A stretch of 64,000 bases of DNA. It comes from JAGXOF01 sp046545575. Lineage in GTDB: Bacteria > Chloroflexota > Dehalococcoidia > SZUA-161 > SpSt-899. The translations under genes were made by a program, and so were the position numbers. The notes beneath the pieces were generated by a model. That model had not been told where the DNA came from. It worked only from the letters and a program-made list of their open reading frames with translations, and ran no database searches. Of the stretch, positions 16,796-24,609 are shown one piece after another (position 1 is the first letter of the stretch; each line of letters starts with the position of its first letter). The stretch spans positions 3,482 to 67,481 of the forward strand of contig JBKGZM010000004.1 in assembly GCA_046545575.1 (NCBI GenBank), read 5' to 3'.

Positions 16796-17155
16796 ATGCA
16801 CCTGATTATCGAAGGATATGGAGGTGATATCCAGAAAATAAGGGACACAAACTTAATCTACGAATTTCTCGACAATTGTCCCGACGAAATTAACATGACA
16901 AAGGTTTCTACTCCCCAGGTCTCCACTTATGAAGGCTCCTCACCCGACGAGACCGGGGTCTCCGGATTTGTTCTCCTCGCTGAAAGCCACGTCAGTATTC
17001 ACATTCTACCCGGTCAATCTTCCCTGAACATCGACCTGTTCTCCTGCAAGGAATTCAAACCTGAAGACGCTATCAAACTCCTGAAGGAAAGGTTTGGATT
17101 AAGCGAGATCAGAAGCTATCTCCTCAACCGTCCTGAATCAGGAATAGAGGTATAG
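16796..17155 (+). CDS. speD: S-adenosylmethionine decarboxylase proenzyme
   Basis: Pyruvoyl enzyme that decarboxylates S-adenosylmethionine to supply aminopropyl groups for spermidine. The 119-residue class 1B size and the segment AESHVSIHI are diagnostic: the chain self-cleaves before Ser64 to make the pyruvoyl group, and His65-His69 and Cys84 (DLFSC) match the catalytic positions. The ATG at 16796 follows AAGGAGG; an in-frame GTG at 16787 overlaps that site and is rejected. Ornithine decarboxylase follows, which points to a polyamine pathway. No spermidine synthase is visible nearby. Confidence 0.87.
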   Translation: MHLIIEGYGGDIQKIRDTNLIYEFLDNCPDEINMTKVSTPQVSTYEGSSPDETGVSGFVLLAESHVSIHILPGQSSLNIDLFSCKEFKPEDAIKLLKERFGLSEIRSYLLNRPESGIEV

Positions 17156-17316
17156 AATCATTAGTTGTACGTGCTCTAGTAAGCGCACCAGTACACCAGT
17201 ACACCAGCATTGTGGTGGTATGAGGCATGTGCTCTCATCCATCGCAGGCTGATGTCATTTAGAGTAATATCCGCCTGCGGCGGATGCCTCAGGAACGAAA
17301 AAGAGGTTGGGGATTT

Positions 17317-18468
17317 ATGAAGAACACCATAGTATCAACCCTCAGTGAAAATATTGTTGAGCGTGTAGAGCATTTTTCTGCATCCAGAAAGACGCCGCAC
17401 CTTGTGATGGATACGCATACGATCCGGGATAAATTCAAACAGTGCCAGTCCGCCTTAGGCGGACTTGACAGCCACAAGCAGACACGCTTGTTCTACGCGG
17501 TCAAAACGAATTCCCACAAGCGCATCGTGGATATCATGGACGAGCTGGGGGCTGATTTTGAGGTGTCCTCGGAAGGCGAATTGCGGCCGTTGCTCAAGCG
17601 CGGTATATCGCCGCAAAGGATTATATCCAGCAATCCTATCAAGAGTATTCCGTTTATTCAAGAGGCTTACGAGGCAGGCGTGGAATACTTTGCCTTCGAC
17701 TCCGACGACGAAATCGACAAGCTGGAAAAGTTCGCCCCCGGCAGCAATGTCTACGTCCGGCTGGTCGTCTCCAACAAGGGCAGCCAGTGGCCTCTGGAGA
17801 GGAAGTTCGGTGTGGAAACGGAGGAGGCTGTCAGACTGCTCGTGAAGGCTTCTGAACGCGACCTCAATCCCTGCGGTATAGCGTTTCATGTCGGCTCGCA
17901 GTGTATCGATGAGAGTTCGTGGGTTGAGGCGATACGGAAAAGCAGACAAGTGTGGGACATGGCAAGGGAAGAAGGGGTGGAACTGACCATGCTGAACCTG
18001 GGAGGTGGATTCCCCATTGAATATAGGACCGACTCCATCCCCACATGCAGTCGCATTGGAGAGGAGATAAACAGGACACTAAACGAGGAGTTCCCTGAAG
18101 GCGTCGAGGTCTTCGTCGAACCCGGCCGGGCCTTCGTCGGCGAAGCGGGTGTTCTCGTGGCCACCGTTATCGCCAAGGCCAAACGCGACGGACAGGACTG
18201 GGTTTACCTGGATATCGGCGTTTTCAATGGCCTGATGGAAAGCGTTGGCGGTATCGATTACCCGGTCATGCTCAACAGGGATGCTCCGCTGGGTAAATAC
18301 GTGCTGGCAGGACCCGCCTGTGACAGCTTCGATGTTATCTCAAACGAGGTCGTTATGCCCGAGCCTGAAATCGGCGATAGGGTATACATTCCATCCGCAG
18401 GGGCCTATACCACCGCATACGCATCTCGCTTCAACGGTTTCCCTGTCCCAAAGACCTACTTTATCTGA
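17317..18468 (+). CDS. Ornithine decarboxylase, PLP-dependent fold III
   Basis: Alanine-racemase-fold decarboxylase of 383 residues that should make putrescine from ornithine. PLP-binding Lys63 lies in FYAVKTN; the glycine-rich phosphate loop is LNLGGGFPI; FVEPGRA and the catalytic Cys of GPACDSFD mark the ornithine/lysine group rather than diaminopimelate decarboxylase. Substrate specificity between ornithine, lysine or carboxynorspermidine cannot be fixed by eye. ATG 17317 is preferred over an upstream frame start at 17284 that would code through the ccgcctgcggcgg palindrome. Another such palindrome lies inside the gene at 17448-17464. The gene ends 13 bp inside the convergent aspS. Confidence 0.85.
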   Translation: MKNTIVSTLSENIVERVEHFSASRKTPHLVMDTHTIRDKFKQCQSALGGLDSHKQTRLFYAVKTNSHKRIVDIMDELGADFEVSSEGELRPLLKRGISPQRIISSNPIKSIPFIQEAYEAGVEYFAFDSDDEIDKLEKFAPGSNVYVRLVVSNKGSQWPLERKFGVETEEAVRLLVKASERDLNPCGIAFHVGSQCIDESSWVEAIRKSRQVWDMAREEGVELTMLNLGGGFPIEYRTDSIPTCSRIGEEINRTLNEEFPEGVEVFVEPGRAFVGEAGVLVATVIAKAKRDGQDWVYLDIGVFNGLMESVGGIDYPVMLNRDAPLGKYVLAGPACDSFDVISNEVVMPEPEIGDRVYIPSAGAYTTAYASRFNGFPVPKTYFI

Positions 18469-20276
18469 GATTCTTCCTGCAGCAACTGCAAATGCAGTTC
18501 CTCCCGCTGCTCCGGAGAGACGATGTCCGGGGAGTTGGTCATGAGATCAGCAGCGGTCTTCGTCTTGGGGAAAGCGATGACCTCACGGATATTTTCCTCG
18601 CCCGCTAGCAGCATCACAAAGCGGTCGATACCGGGTGCAATCCCGCCATGAGGCGGTGCCCCGAAATCCAAAGCATCCAGTAAATGCCCGAACCGCTCAG
18701 TGATTTGTTCATCGGTGTATCCCAGCAGACTGAATATCTTCCGCTGTAGCTGTCCATCGTGAATCCTGATCGAGCCGCTGGAAAGCTCGAATCCATTGCA
18801 TACGAAGTCGTAGTGCTTGGACCTGGCCTTGCCGGGGTCCGCATCTAGCAGAGGGATATCCTCATCCTGGGGAGCGGTAAAGGGATGATGCATTGACTCC
18901 CATTTATTGTTCTCTTCGTCCCACTCCATCATGGGGTAATCCTGAATGAAACAGAAGACCATGCGATTCGGGTCCTGCAAGCCGAGTCTGCCGCCCATCT
19001 CAAGGCGAAGCTGGCTCAGGGCCGCATTCACAACCGATTCCTTATCCGCCACCAGGAGAATAAGGTCGCCGACGCCGGCGTTTAACCGCCTCGCGATCTC
19101 CCTTAACTCCTCGATGGAGAAGAACTTGGTAACCGCCGAGCGGACCTTTTCCGGAGTGAGGTCATCCAGCGTTTCCCCGCTTTCACCTTCCAGAGCCATG
19201 GTAACCAGCCCTTTGGCCCCACGCTCTCTGACGAAATCCACCAGCTCAGCTTGCTGCTTCCTCGAATAATTCGCACAGCCGGGGGCTGCAAAGCCTTTAA
19301 CTATCCCGCCGCTGGCGATCGTGCTCCGGAAGACCTCGAACCCAGAGTCGGCAACGAGGTCGGACACATCCGCCATCTCCAGTCCGAAGCGCAGATCGGG
19401 CTTGTCCGTGCCGTACTTCGCCATTGTCTCGGCATAGGAGAGCCGGAGGAACGGTTTCGTCATCTCGACGTCCGGCCTGACCTCTTCCGTCACAGCGGTG
19501 AAGAGTTCCTCCATTAATCTCAGGATATCCTCTTCCTCAACGAAGCTCATCTCCAGATCAAGCTGGGTAAACTCGGGCTGGCGGTCGGCACGCTGGTCCT
19601 CGTCGCGGAAGCACCGGGCGATCTGGAAGTACTTCTCGAATCCCGAAACCATGAGGAGCTGTTTGAGCTGCTGGGGCGACTGTGGCAGGGCGTAGAATTT
19701 GCCGGGATAAAGGCGGCTGGGCACAAGGTAGTCCCGTGCTCCCTCAGGCGTGCTTTTGAGAAGTATCGGGGTTTCGATCTCGACGAATCCCCTGACATCC
19801 AGGAAGTCCCGCATGAACTTGATAACACGGTGACGGAGGAAGACGTTGCTCTTCATCCGGGGTCGACGCAGATCAAGGTAGCGGTATTTGAGCCGGATGC
19901 TCTCGTCGATCTCGGAGTCGTCGTCGAGGGGGAAGGGCATGGGTTTGGAGACGTTAAGTATCCGGACTTCCCTTACACTCAGTTCTATCTCTCCGGTGGA
20001 GAGTTTGGGATTCTCCGTGCCTTCGGGGCGTCTAGAGACCTCGCCGGTCACCGAGAGAACGTATTCGCCGCGTGCTTTGTCGGCTGTCCTGTGTCCTTCC
20101 CCGGTTACCTGCGGGTCAAAGACGACCTGTAGCAGTCCGGTCTGATCTCGAAGGTCGATAAATATCAGTCCACCGTGGTCCCTTCGTCGATTCACCCACC
20201 CCGCCACACTCACCCTCTCCCCGATGTGAGCGCTGTTCAGCTCACCACAATTGCGGTCTCTGTATTTATTAGCCAT
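18456..20276 (-). CDS. aspS: Aspartate--tRNA ligase
   Basis: Class II synthetase charging tRNA-Asp. The N-terminal OB-fold anticodon domain (GWVNRRRDHGGLIFIDLRD region) is followed by class II motif 2 around FRDEDQRADRQPEFTQ, the bacterial-specific GAD insertion domain in the middle, and motif 3 HGGIAPGIDR near the end. At 606 residues it is bacterial-type and full length. Whether it is discriminating or also charges tRNA-Asn cannot be said from here. Its 3' end overlaps that of the ornithine decarboxylase gene by 13 bp. Confidence 0.97.
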   Translation of the reverse strand: MANKYRDRNCGELNSAHIGERVSVAGWVNRRRDHGGLIFIDLRDQTGLLQVVFDPQVTGEGHRTADKARGEYVLSVTGEVSRRPEGTENPKLSTGEIELSVREVRILNVSKPMPFPLDDDSEIDESIRLKYRYLDLRRPRMKSNVFLRHRVIKFMRDFLDVRGFVEIETPILLKSTPEGARDYLVPSRLYPGKFYALPQSPQQLKQLLMVSGFEKYFQIARCFRDEDQRADRQPEFTQLDLEMSFVEEEDILRLMEELFTAVTEEVRPDVEMTKPFLRLSYAETMAKYGTDKPDLRFGLEMADVSDLVADSGFEVFRSTIASGGIVKGFAAPGCANYSRKQQAELVDFVRERGAKGLVTMALEGESGETLDDLTPEKVRSAVTKFFSIEELREIARRLNAGVGDLILLVADKESVVNAALSQLRLEMGGRLGLQDPNRMVFCFIQDYPMMEWDEENNKWESMHHPFTAPQDEDIPLLDADPGKARSKHYDFVCNGFELSSGSIRIHDGQLQRKIFSLLGYTDEQITERFGHLLDALDFGAPPHGGIAPGIDRFVMLLAGEENIREVIAFPKTKTAADLMTNSPDIVSPEQREELHLQLLQEESQIK

Positions 20277-20349
20277 CGTGGTTGATTATAGCGGAAGCCG
20301 AACACGGTTTGCAATTTTGGGGGCATCATCGCTGATCCGCTGGCCCTAA

Positions 20350-20406
20350 CTCGTCATTGCGAGGCTTGTCCCGAGCATCAGCGAGGGAACTCAACGAAGC
20401 AATCTG
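20350..20406. repeat. Dispersed intergenic repeat (cgtcattgcgagg ... gaagcaatct type)
   Basis: The stretch beginning cgtcattgcgagg and ending cgaagcaatct has the shape of a widespread small intergenic repeat seen in many bacterial genomes. It fills much of the 219-bp gap between aspS and the next minus-strand gene, where I find nothing else. Only one copy is in the window. Confidence 0.4.
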
Positions 20407-20495
20407 TTTATCAAGAGGACAGATGAAGGCCTATCCCAGGATCATCATGTAAGATAAATTTGCCCCAGCGCCTGGTACATACAAAATGTCGATGC

Positions 20496-21035
20496 TTAAT
20501 CAAGTATCCCGCGCTCGCGCAATTCCTCTTCCACCCTATTATAGAAACGGAAGAATTCTTCCACCGAAAGGATCCGTTCACTTGTTTTATCCGTTTTACC
20601 CGTTATCCTATGTCTCCTAATATAGGCCCCACACCTCGGGCATTCCACATCCATGAAGGTGGTACCTGCTTGATTAGTTTCGGCAGTGTCTGCTTTGAGC
20701 TTATACAGGACTATTGATGAAGGCCTACATTTCGGGCACGTATGCTTGTGAATGAACCAATCTCTGTCTTCCATGCTCCGCGTCTTTGATTCCACAAGCC
20801 ATCTCCCTAAATTCGTCAACTCGAGCAAAGAGTCCACTTCTCTGATCAGGCCAACTCCCATCCCTTTCATGATCCACTTATTGTAGGTATTAGTGTGCCA
20901 ACTGTAGTCTGCGAAAATCTTTTTCCCCACGAGCAGTTCACGAAGTTTTTTCCGGGTGAGACGCCCAGCTTTAAACAACTCAAGCATGAACAACGTCTCA
21001 TGCTTATATTCACCGATTCCTGCTATTTGCGCCAT
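20496..21035 (-). CDS. Hypothetical protein with zinc ribbon
   Basis: A 179-residue protein I do not recognise. The first 85 residues are helical and look like a winged-helix unit (GRLTRKKLRELLVG, then LLELTNLGRWLVE). The second half has two Cys pairs, CPKC and CPRC, about 43 residues apart, which fit a four-Cys zinc ribbon. The tail is charged and helical (VEEELRERGILD). A DNA- or RNA-binding role is plausible but unproven. It stands alone between aspS and the nitroreductase gene, all on the minus strand. Confidence 0.65.
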   Translation of the reverse strand: MAQIAGIGEYKHETLFMLELFKAGRLTRKKLRELLVGKKIFADYSWHTNTYNKWIMKGMGVGLIREVDSLLELTNLGRWLVESKTRSMEDRDWFIHKHTCPKCRPSSIVLYKLKADTAETNQAGTTFMDVECPRCGAYIRRHRITGKTDKTSERILSVEEFFRFYNRVEEELRERGILD

Positions 21036-21193
21036 AACAATCCCCTTCTGTTTCCCGAGTGAACATGGCTATAACTTTTTGGCACAATACTACCTCATTT
21101 GCCTCCATAGGGCAATGATTTCCACTAAGCTGAGCCTACCTCGAGAGGGAAAACCCTCCCTCGTGTTTTACACGAAATCTCCGTGCCGGAGCC

Positions 21194-21901
21194 CTACTTC
21201 CTCCCCACCGGGATTATGTAAAGAGGCTCCTCGCTCTCCGAGAGTTCCAGAAGCCACCTCACCTGAGAATCCTGGAACGCACCAACAGTTACCATTCCCA
21301 GATCGAGGGCTGTAGTTTGAAGGTACAGGTTCTGAGCGGCATGCCCCGCCTCCATACGCGCATATCTTACGCCTCTCTCGCCGTACTTCTGGGTTGTTCT
21401 CCGGTAAACGGCGCTGATCACGATGTCGATAGCGCCCTTCTTAACCCACTCCTGGTCCAGGGCAGCTTCGGCCAATTCATCCTGCAAATCATCCTTCACA
21501 AGCAGCGCCAGACCGTGTTCCTCCGGTGCATACCTGTAGAGTCCGTCATCCAGGCCCTCAACATTCCCCACGACCACATACACCTCAAGCGGATAGAGAG
21601 CTCCCGCTGACGGAGCCGTACGACCGCCCCATTCAGCCGTTATACCCTGAGCAGACCAGACCAGCTGGGCAACCTCCTCAAGCGTCAACGGCTCGCCAGT
21701 GTATTCCCTGACCGACCTCCTCCCAACTAGCGCCTCCTCCAACGAGACCTCACTGTCCTGTCTGGGGTCGGGGAGTTCCACCGTGGAGATCGGCGTCTTC
21801 GACGGCGGCTCAGGTGCGGAGTCCGAGACTGACAAAGGGCTAACACAGCCAGCGGATAGGGAAAGAAGAACTACGAGTACAATGAGATAATATCGCTTCA
21901 T
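21194..21901 (-). CDS. SagB/ThcOx-type nitroreductase-family lipoprotein
   Basis: FMN-dependent oxidoreductase fold of the nitroreductase family, about 235 residues from the ATG at 21901. The N-terminus is a lipoprotein signal (hydrophobic run ending LSLSAGC), so the enzyme should sit outside the membrane. The domain starts at LEEALVGRRSVREYTGEPLT and includes SAGALYPLEVYVV and HAAQNLYLQTTALDLG, typical of SagB-type members. These oxidise azolines in peptide natural products or have unknown redox roles; no peptide-cyclase genes are nearby. The longer frame to 22117 lacks any match upstream. Confidence 0.82.
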   Translation of the reverse strand: MKRYYLIVLVVLLSLSAGCVSPLSVSDSAPEPPSKTPISTVELPDPRQDSEVSLEEALVGRRSVREYTGEPLTLEEVAQLVWSAQGITAEWGGRTAPSAGALYPLEVYVVVGNVEGLDDGLYRYAPEEHGLALLVKDDLQDELAEAALDQEWVKKGAIDIVISAVYRRTTQKYGERGVRYARMEAGHAAQNLYLQTTALDLGMVTVGAFQDSQVRWLLELSESEEPLYIIPVGRK

Positions 21902-22010
21902 AACAACCCCCTTCTTAATTCGCCTGCGGCGGATTCCTCGTATAAATATTGTATCAAATCCCCTGCGGGTTGGAATCTGCTTCGAAGGTTGTCTATAATA
22001 GGGAAATGTA

Positions 22011-22244
22011 ATGGCAGCTTTCGATTCACTTGGTAAGCTTCTGGTTATGGCCGGGACCTTCATACTGCTTCTGGGACTTCTCCTTATATTCTGGAACAAG
22101 ATCCCGTTTCTCGGCAACCTCCCGGGTGATATCTTTATTCAAAAAGGTAATTTCCGTTTCTTCTTCCCGGTGGTAACATGCCTGGTCATAAGCGCTTTGC
22201 TTACCTTCCTGATTAATGTTCTTCCAAGGTTACTTGGCAAATAG
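22011..22244 (+). CDS. DUF2905 small membrane protein
   Basis: A 77-residue protein with two transmembrane segments (residues about 12-28 and 50-68) joined by a conserved loop NKIPFLGNLPGDI, the hallmark of DUF2905. Function is not known. It is followed 5 bp later by a phosphodiesterase gene, and then glyS, all on the same strand. Confidence 0.85.
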   Translation: MAAFDSLGKLLVMAGTFILLLGLLLIFWNKIPFLGNLPGDIFIQKGNFRFFFPVVTCLVISALLTFLINVLPRLLGK

Positions 22245-22249
22245 AGGGG

Positions 22250-22714
22250 GTGAACACATTGAGAATAGGCGTCATTTCCGACACGCATGCACGGTCTTTG
22301 GAGAACATTCCGTCGCAAGTGAAAGCCAGGATGGAAGAAGTCGACCTAATAGTTCACGCCGGGGATTTCACAGAGGCAAAAGTGGTAGAAGGACTCCGGG
22401 GCTTTGGGGACATGAGAGCTGTCGCAGGGAACATGGACTCCCCCGAGGTAAAGGAAATGCTGCCTTCATGGGATATATTTGAAGCCAACGGGAAAAGGAT
22501 CGGTGTAACGCACGGTTCCGGAGGCCCCTATGACCTGCACGAAAGGGTCCGGCAAATGTTCGATGATGTGGATATAATCATATTCGGCCACTCCCACATG
22601 CCATTCAACGAGGTGCTGGATGGATGCCTCCTCTTCAATCCGGGACGCGCCATGAAATCATACGGCATCCTGACCATCGAAGAGGAAGTGAAGTCCGAGA
22701 TCATTAAGATATAG
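22250..22714 (+). CDS. YfcE/MJ0936-family metallophosphoesterase
   Basis: A 154-residue calcineurin-like phosphoesterase. The metal-binding blocks are all present: SDTHA, HAGDF, GNMDSPE, THGSGG and GHSHMP. Relatives hydrolyse phosphodiesters in vitro; the biological substrate is not settled. The GTG at 22250 overlaps its own ribosome-binding region; a TTG at 22259 (RIGVISDTHA) is an alternative start. It lies 14 bp before glyS. Confidence 0.88.
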   Translation: MNTLRIGVISDTHARSLENIPSQVKARMEEVDLIVHAGDFTEAKVVEGLRGFGDMRAVAGNMDSPEVKEMLPSWDIFEANGKRIGVTHGSGGPYDLHERVRQMFDDVDIIIFGHSHMPFNEVLDGCLLFNPGRAMKSYGILTIEEEVKSEIIKI

Positions 22715-22728
22715 AGGAGGAAGCAACA

Positions 22729-24099
22729 ATGCCCAAAGCAACCCCGCAGGAACTGACGATGGACAAGCTCGTTTCGCTGTGCAAGCGGCGGGGATTTATA
22801 TTTCAGTCGAGTGAGATCTACGGCGGTCTCTCCTCATGCTGGGACTACGGTCCGCTGGGAGTGGAACTCAAGAACAACGTCAAAGCCGCCTGGTGGCAAT
22901 CAGTGGTCAAAGAGCGAGACGACATGGTCGGGCTTGACTCAGCGATCCTGATGCACCCCCAGGTATGGGTAGCCAGCGGCCACGTTAACACATTTGCCGA
23001 CCCACTCGTGGAGTGCAAGAACTGCAAAAAGCGATGGAAGGCCGATGATCTGGACAGCAATGTGTGCCCCGAATGCGGCGGCGAACTCAGCGACCCGCGC
23101 ATGTTCAATCTTTTGTTCAAGACCCACATGGGCCCGGTCGAGGATGACGCCGCGGAAATCTATCTGCGCCCGGAGACCGCACAGGGCATCTTCGTTAATT
23201 TCCAGAATGTACTCAACTCCACCAGAAAAAAGCTCCCATTCGGAATCGCGCAGATCGGGAAGTCCTTCCGCAATGAAATCACCCCCGGCAATTTTGTCTT
23301 CCGTACGAGGGAGTTCGAGCAAATGGAGATCGAGTACTTCGTCAAGCCAGGCACCGACGACGAATGGTTCGAGCACTGGGTCCAGGAGCGCCTCAACTGG
23401 TACCTCAATCTGGGCATAAGAAGGGAAAATCTGCGGCTACGACCGCATGAGTCAGATGAGCTTGCGCATTACGCCCGCAGTTGCACCGATGTAGAATATC
23501 AGTTCCCCATTGGGTGGTCGGAGTTGGAGGGAATCGCCAATCGCACCGACTTCGATCTCACTCAACATGCAAATTTGAGCGGGGAGAAGCTTTCCTATTT
23601 CGACGAACAAACGCAGGAACACTACATACCATACGTGATCGAACCGTCAGCCGGCGTGGACCGGTCAGCCCTCGCATTCCTCACCGACGCCTATGAGGAG
23701 CAGTTGGACGACAAGGGCGACATCCGTGTCGTGTTACATTTCCATCCTTCACTGGCCCCCGTCAAGGTAGCAATCCTCCCACTGAGCAAGCACGAAAAGC
23801 TGGTACCACTGGCAGAGGAAGTATATTCCAACCTTCGCCGCGAGTCGATGGTGCAATACGATACCGCACAGAGCATAGGAAGGCGGTACCGCAGACAAGA
23901 CGAGATCGGGACTCCTTTCTGCGTGACCATTGATTTCCAGTCGCTGGAGGACAATCAGGTCACCGTCCGCGACCGCGACTCCATGCGGCAAATCAGGGTC
24001 CCGATCCCCGAACTCAAGGGATGCCTGAGCAATAAGCTGGCCGGCGAAGCATTTGAGGTCCTGCCACCCGGCGGCAGTTACCAGCTGGGGTTCGATTGA
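22729..24099 (+). CDS. glyS: Glycine--tRNA ligase (alpha2 type)
   Basis: Class II homodimeric glycyl-tRNA synthetase, the eukaryote/Gram-positive-like form rather than the alpha2-beta2 type. Key segments are CWDYGPLGVELKNN near the N-terminus, a zinc-ribbon insertion with two Cys pairs (CKNCKKR and CPECGG), motif 2 GKSFRNEITPGNFVFRTREF, motif 3 AGVDRSALAF, and a C-terminal anticodon-binding domain. At 456 residues it is complete. AGGAGG precedes the ATG by a good distance. Confidence 0.96.
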   Translation: MPKATPQELTMDKLVSLCKRRGFIFQSSEIYGGLSSCWDYGPLGVELKNNVKAAWWQSVVKERDDMVGLDSAILMHPQVWVASGHVNTFADPLVECKNCKKRWKADDLDSNVCPECGGELSDPRMFNLLFKTHMGPVEDDAAEIYLRPETAQGIFVNFQNVLNSTRKKLPFGIAQIGKSFRNEITPGNFVFRTREFEQMEIEYFVKPGTDDEWFEHWVQERLNWYLNLGIRRENLRLRPHESDELAHYARSCTDVEYQFPIGWSELEGIANRTDFDLTQHANLSGEKLSYFDEQTQEHYIPYVIEPSAGVDRSALAFLTDAYEEQLDDKGDIRVVLHFHPSLAPVKVAILPLSKHEKLVPLAEEVYSNLRRESMVQYDTAQSIGRRYRRQDEIGTPFCVTIDFQSLEDNQVTVRDRDSMRQIRVPIPELKGCLSNKLAGEAFEVLPPGGSYQLGFD

Positions 24100-24149
24100 T
24101 GAATCAGTTCACTAATAAATAAGATGAGGTCTTGCGTGAAATAGTAAAT

Positions 24150-24253
24150 TCCCCCCTCACTCTAACTCTCTCCCACCAGGAGAGAGAGAAATTCCCTCTT
24201 CCTTGACGGAAGAGGATTAAGGTGAGGGTGACAGACATCCGCCTTTGGCGGAT
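24150..24253. repeat. Composite intergenic repeat (ctctccc-ggagag and ccgcc-ttt-ggcgg)
   Basis: The 186-bp gap after glyS is filled with palindromic material: actctctcccaccaggagagaga, then ccctcttccttgacggaagagg, and finally the perfect palindrome atccgcc-ttt-ggcggat at 24237-24253. The last motif recurs at about 10514, 12402, 17270, 21920 and 63728. Confidence 0.7.
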
Positions 24254-24285
24254 TGGTTTCCGGCTCGCCGGGAGAGGAGAAGGTC

Positions 24286-24609
24286 ATGGCAATCGCGGAG
24301 ATAAGCGTTGTCCCGATAGGAACAAAGACCCCTTCACTGAGCAAGTACGTAGCACGGGTCTTGCAGGTCCTGCAGGATCAGAAAGAGGTAACCTACGAGC
24401 TAACCGCGATGGGAACCATCCTGGAAGGTGACCTGGACAAAGTCATGAAGCTCATACAAAAGATGCATGAAAGCGCTTTTAGCGATGAGATTGCACGAGT
24501 TGTAACCACGATAAAAATCGACGACCGCCGGGATAAGGTCTCGACAAGAGACAGCAAGATTAAATCGGTGGAAAAGGAATTAGGGCAAACAGAGAGGAGA
24601 AGTCAATGA
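24286..24609 (+). CDS. MTH1187/YkoF-like thiamine-binding family protein
   Basis: A 107-residue ferredoxin-like fold protein (UPF0045). The pattern MAIAEISVVPIGT, SLSKYVARVLQVL, YELTAMGTILEG is characteristic. Family members bind thiamine or related pyrimidines and form tetramers; their cellular role is unclear. The ATG at 24286 has GGAGAAGG upstream. The stop overlaps the start of the RACo gene by 4 bp (ATGA), indicating translational coupling, which is an uncommon pairing worth noting. Confidence 0.85.
   Translation: MAIAEISVVPIGTKTPSLSKYVARVLQVLQDQKEVTYELTAMGTILEGDLDKVMKLIQKMHESAFSDEIARVVTTIKIDDRRDKVSTRDSKIKSVEKELGQTERRSQ

Noticed and set aside
17186..17207. Tandem caccagta units as a CRISPR or iteron array
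   Set aside because: Only two to three copies of an 8-bp unit, without spacers or neighbouring replication or cas genes.
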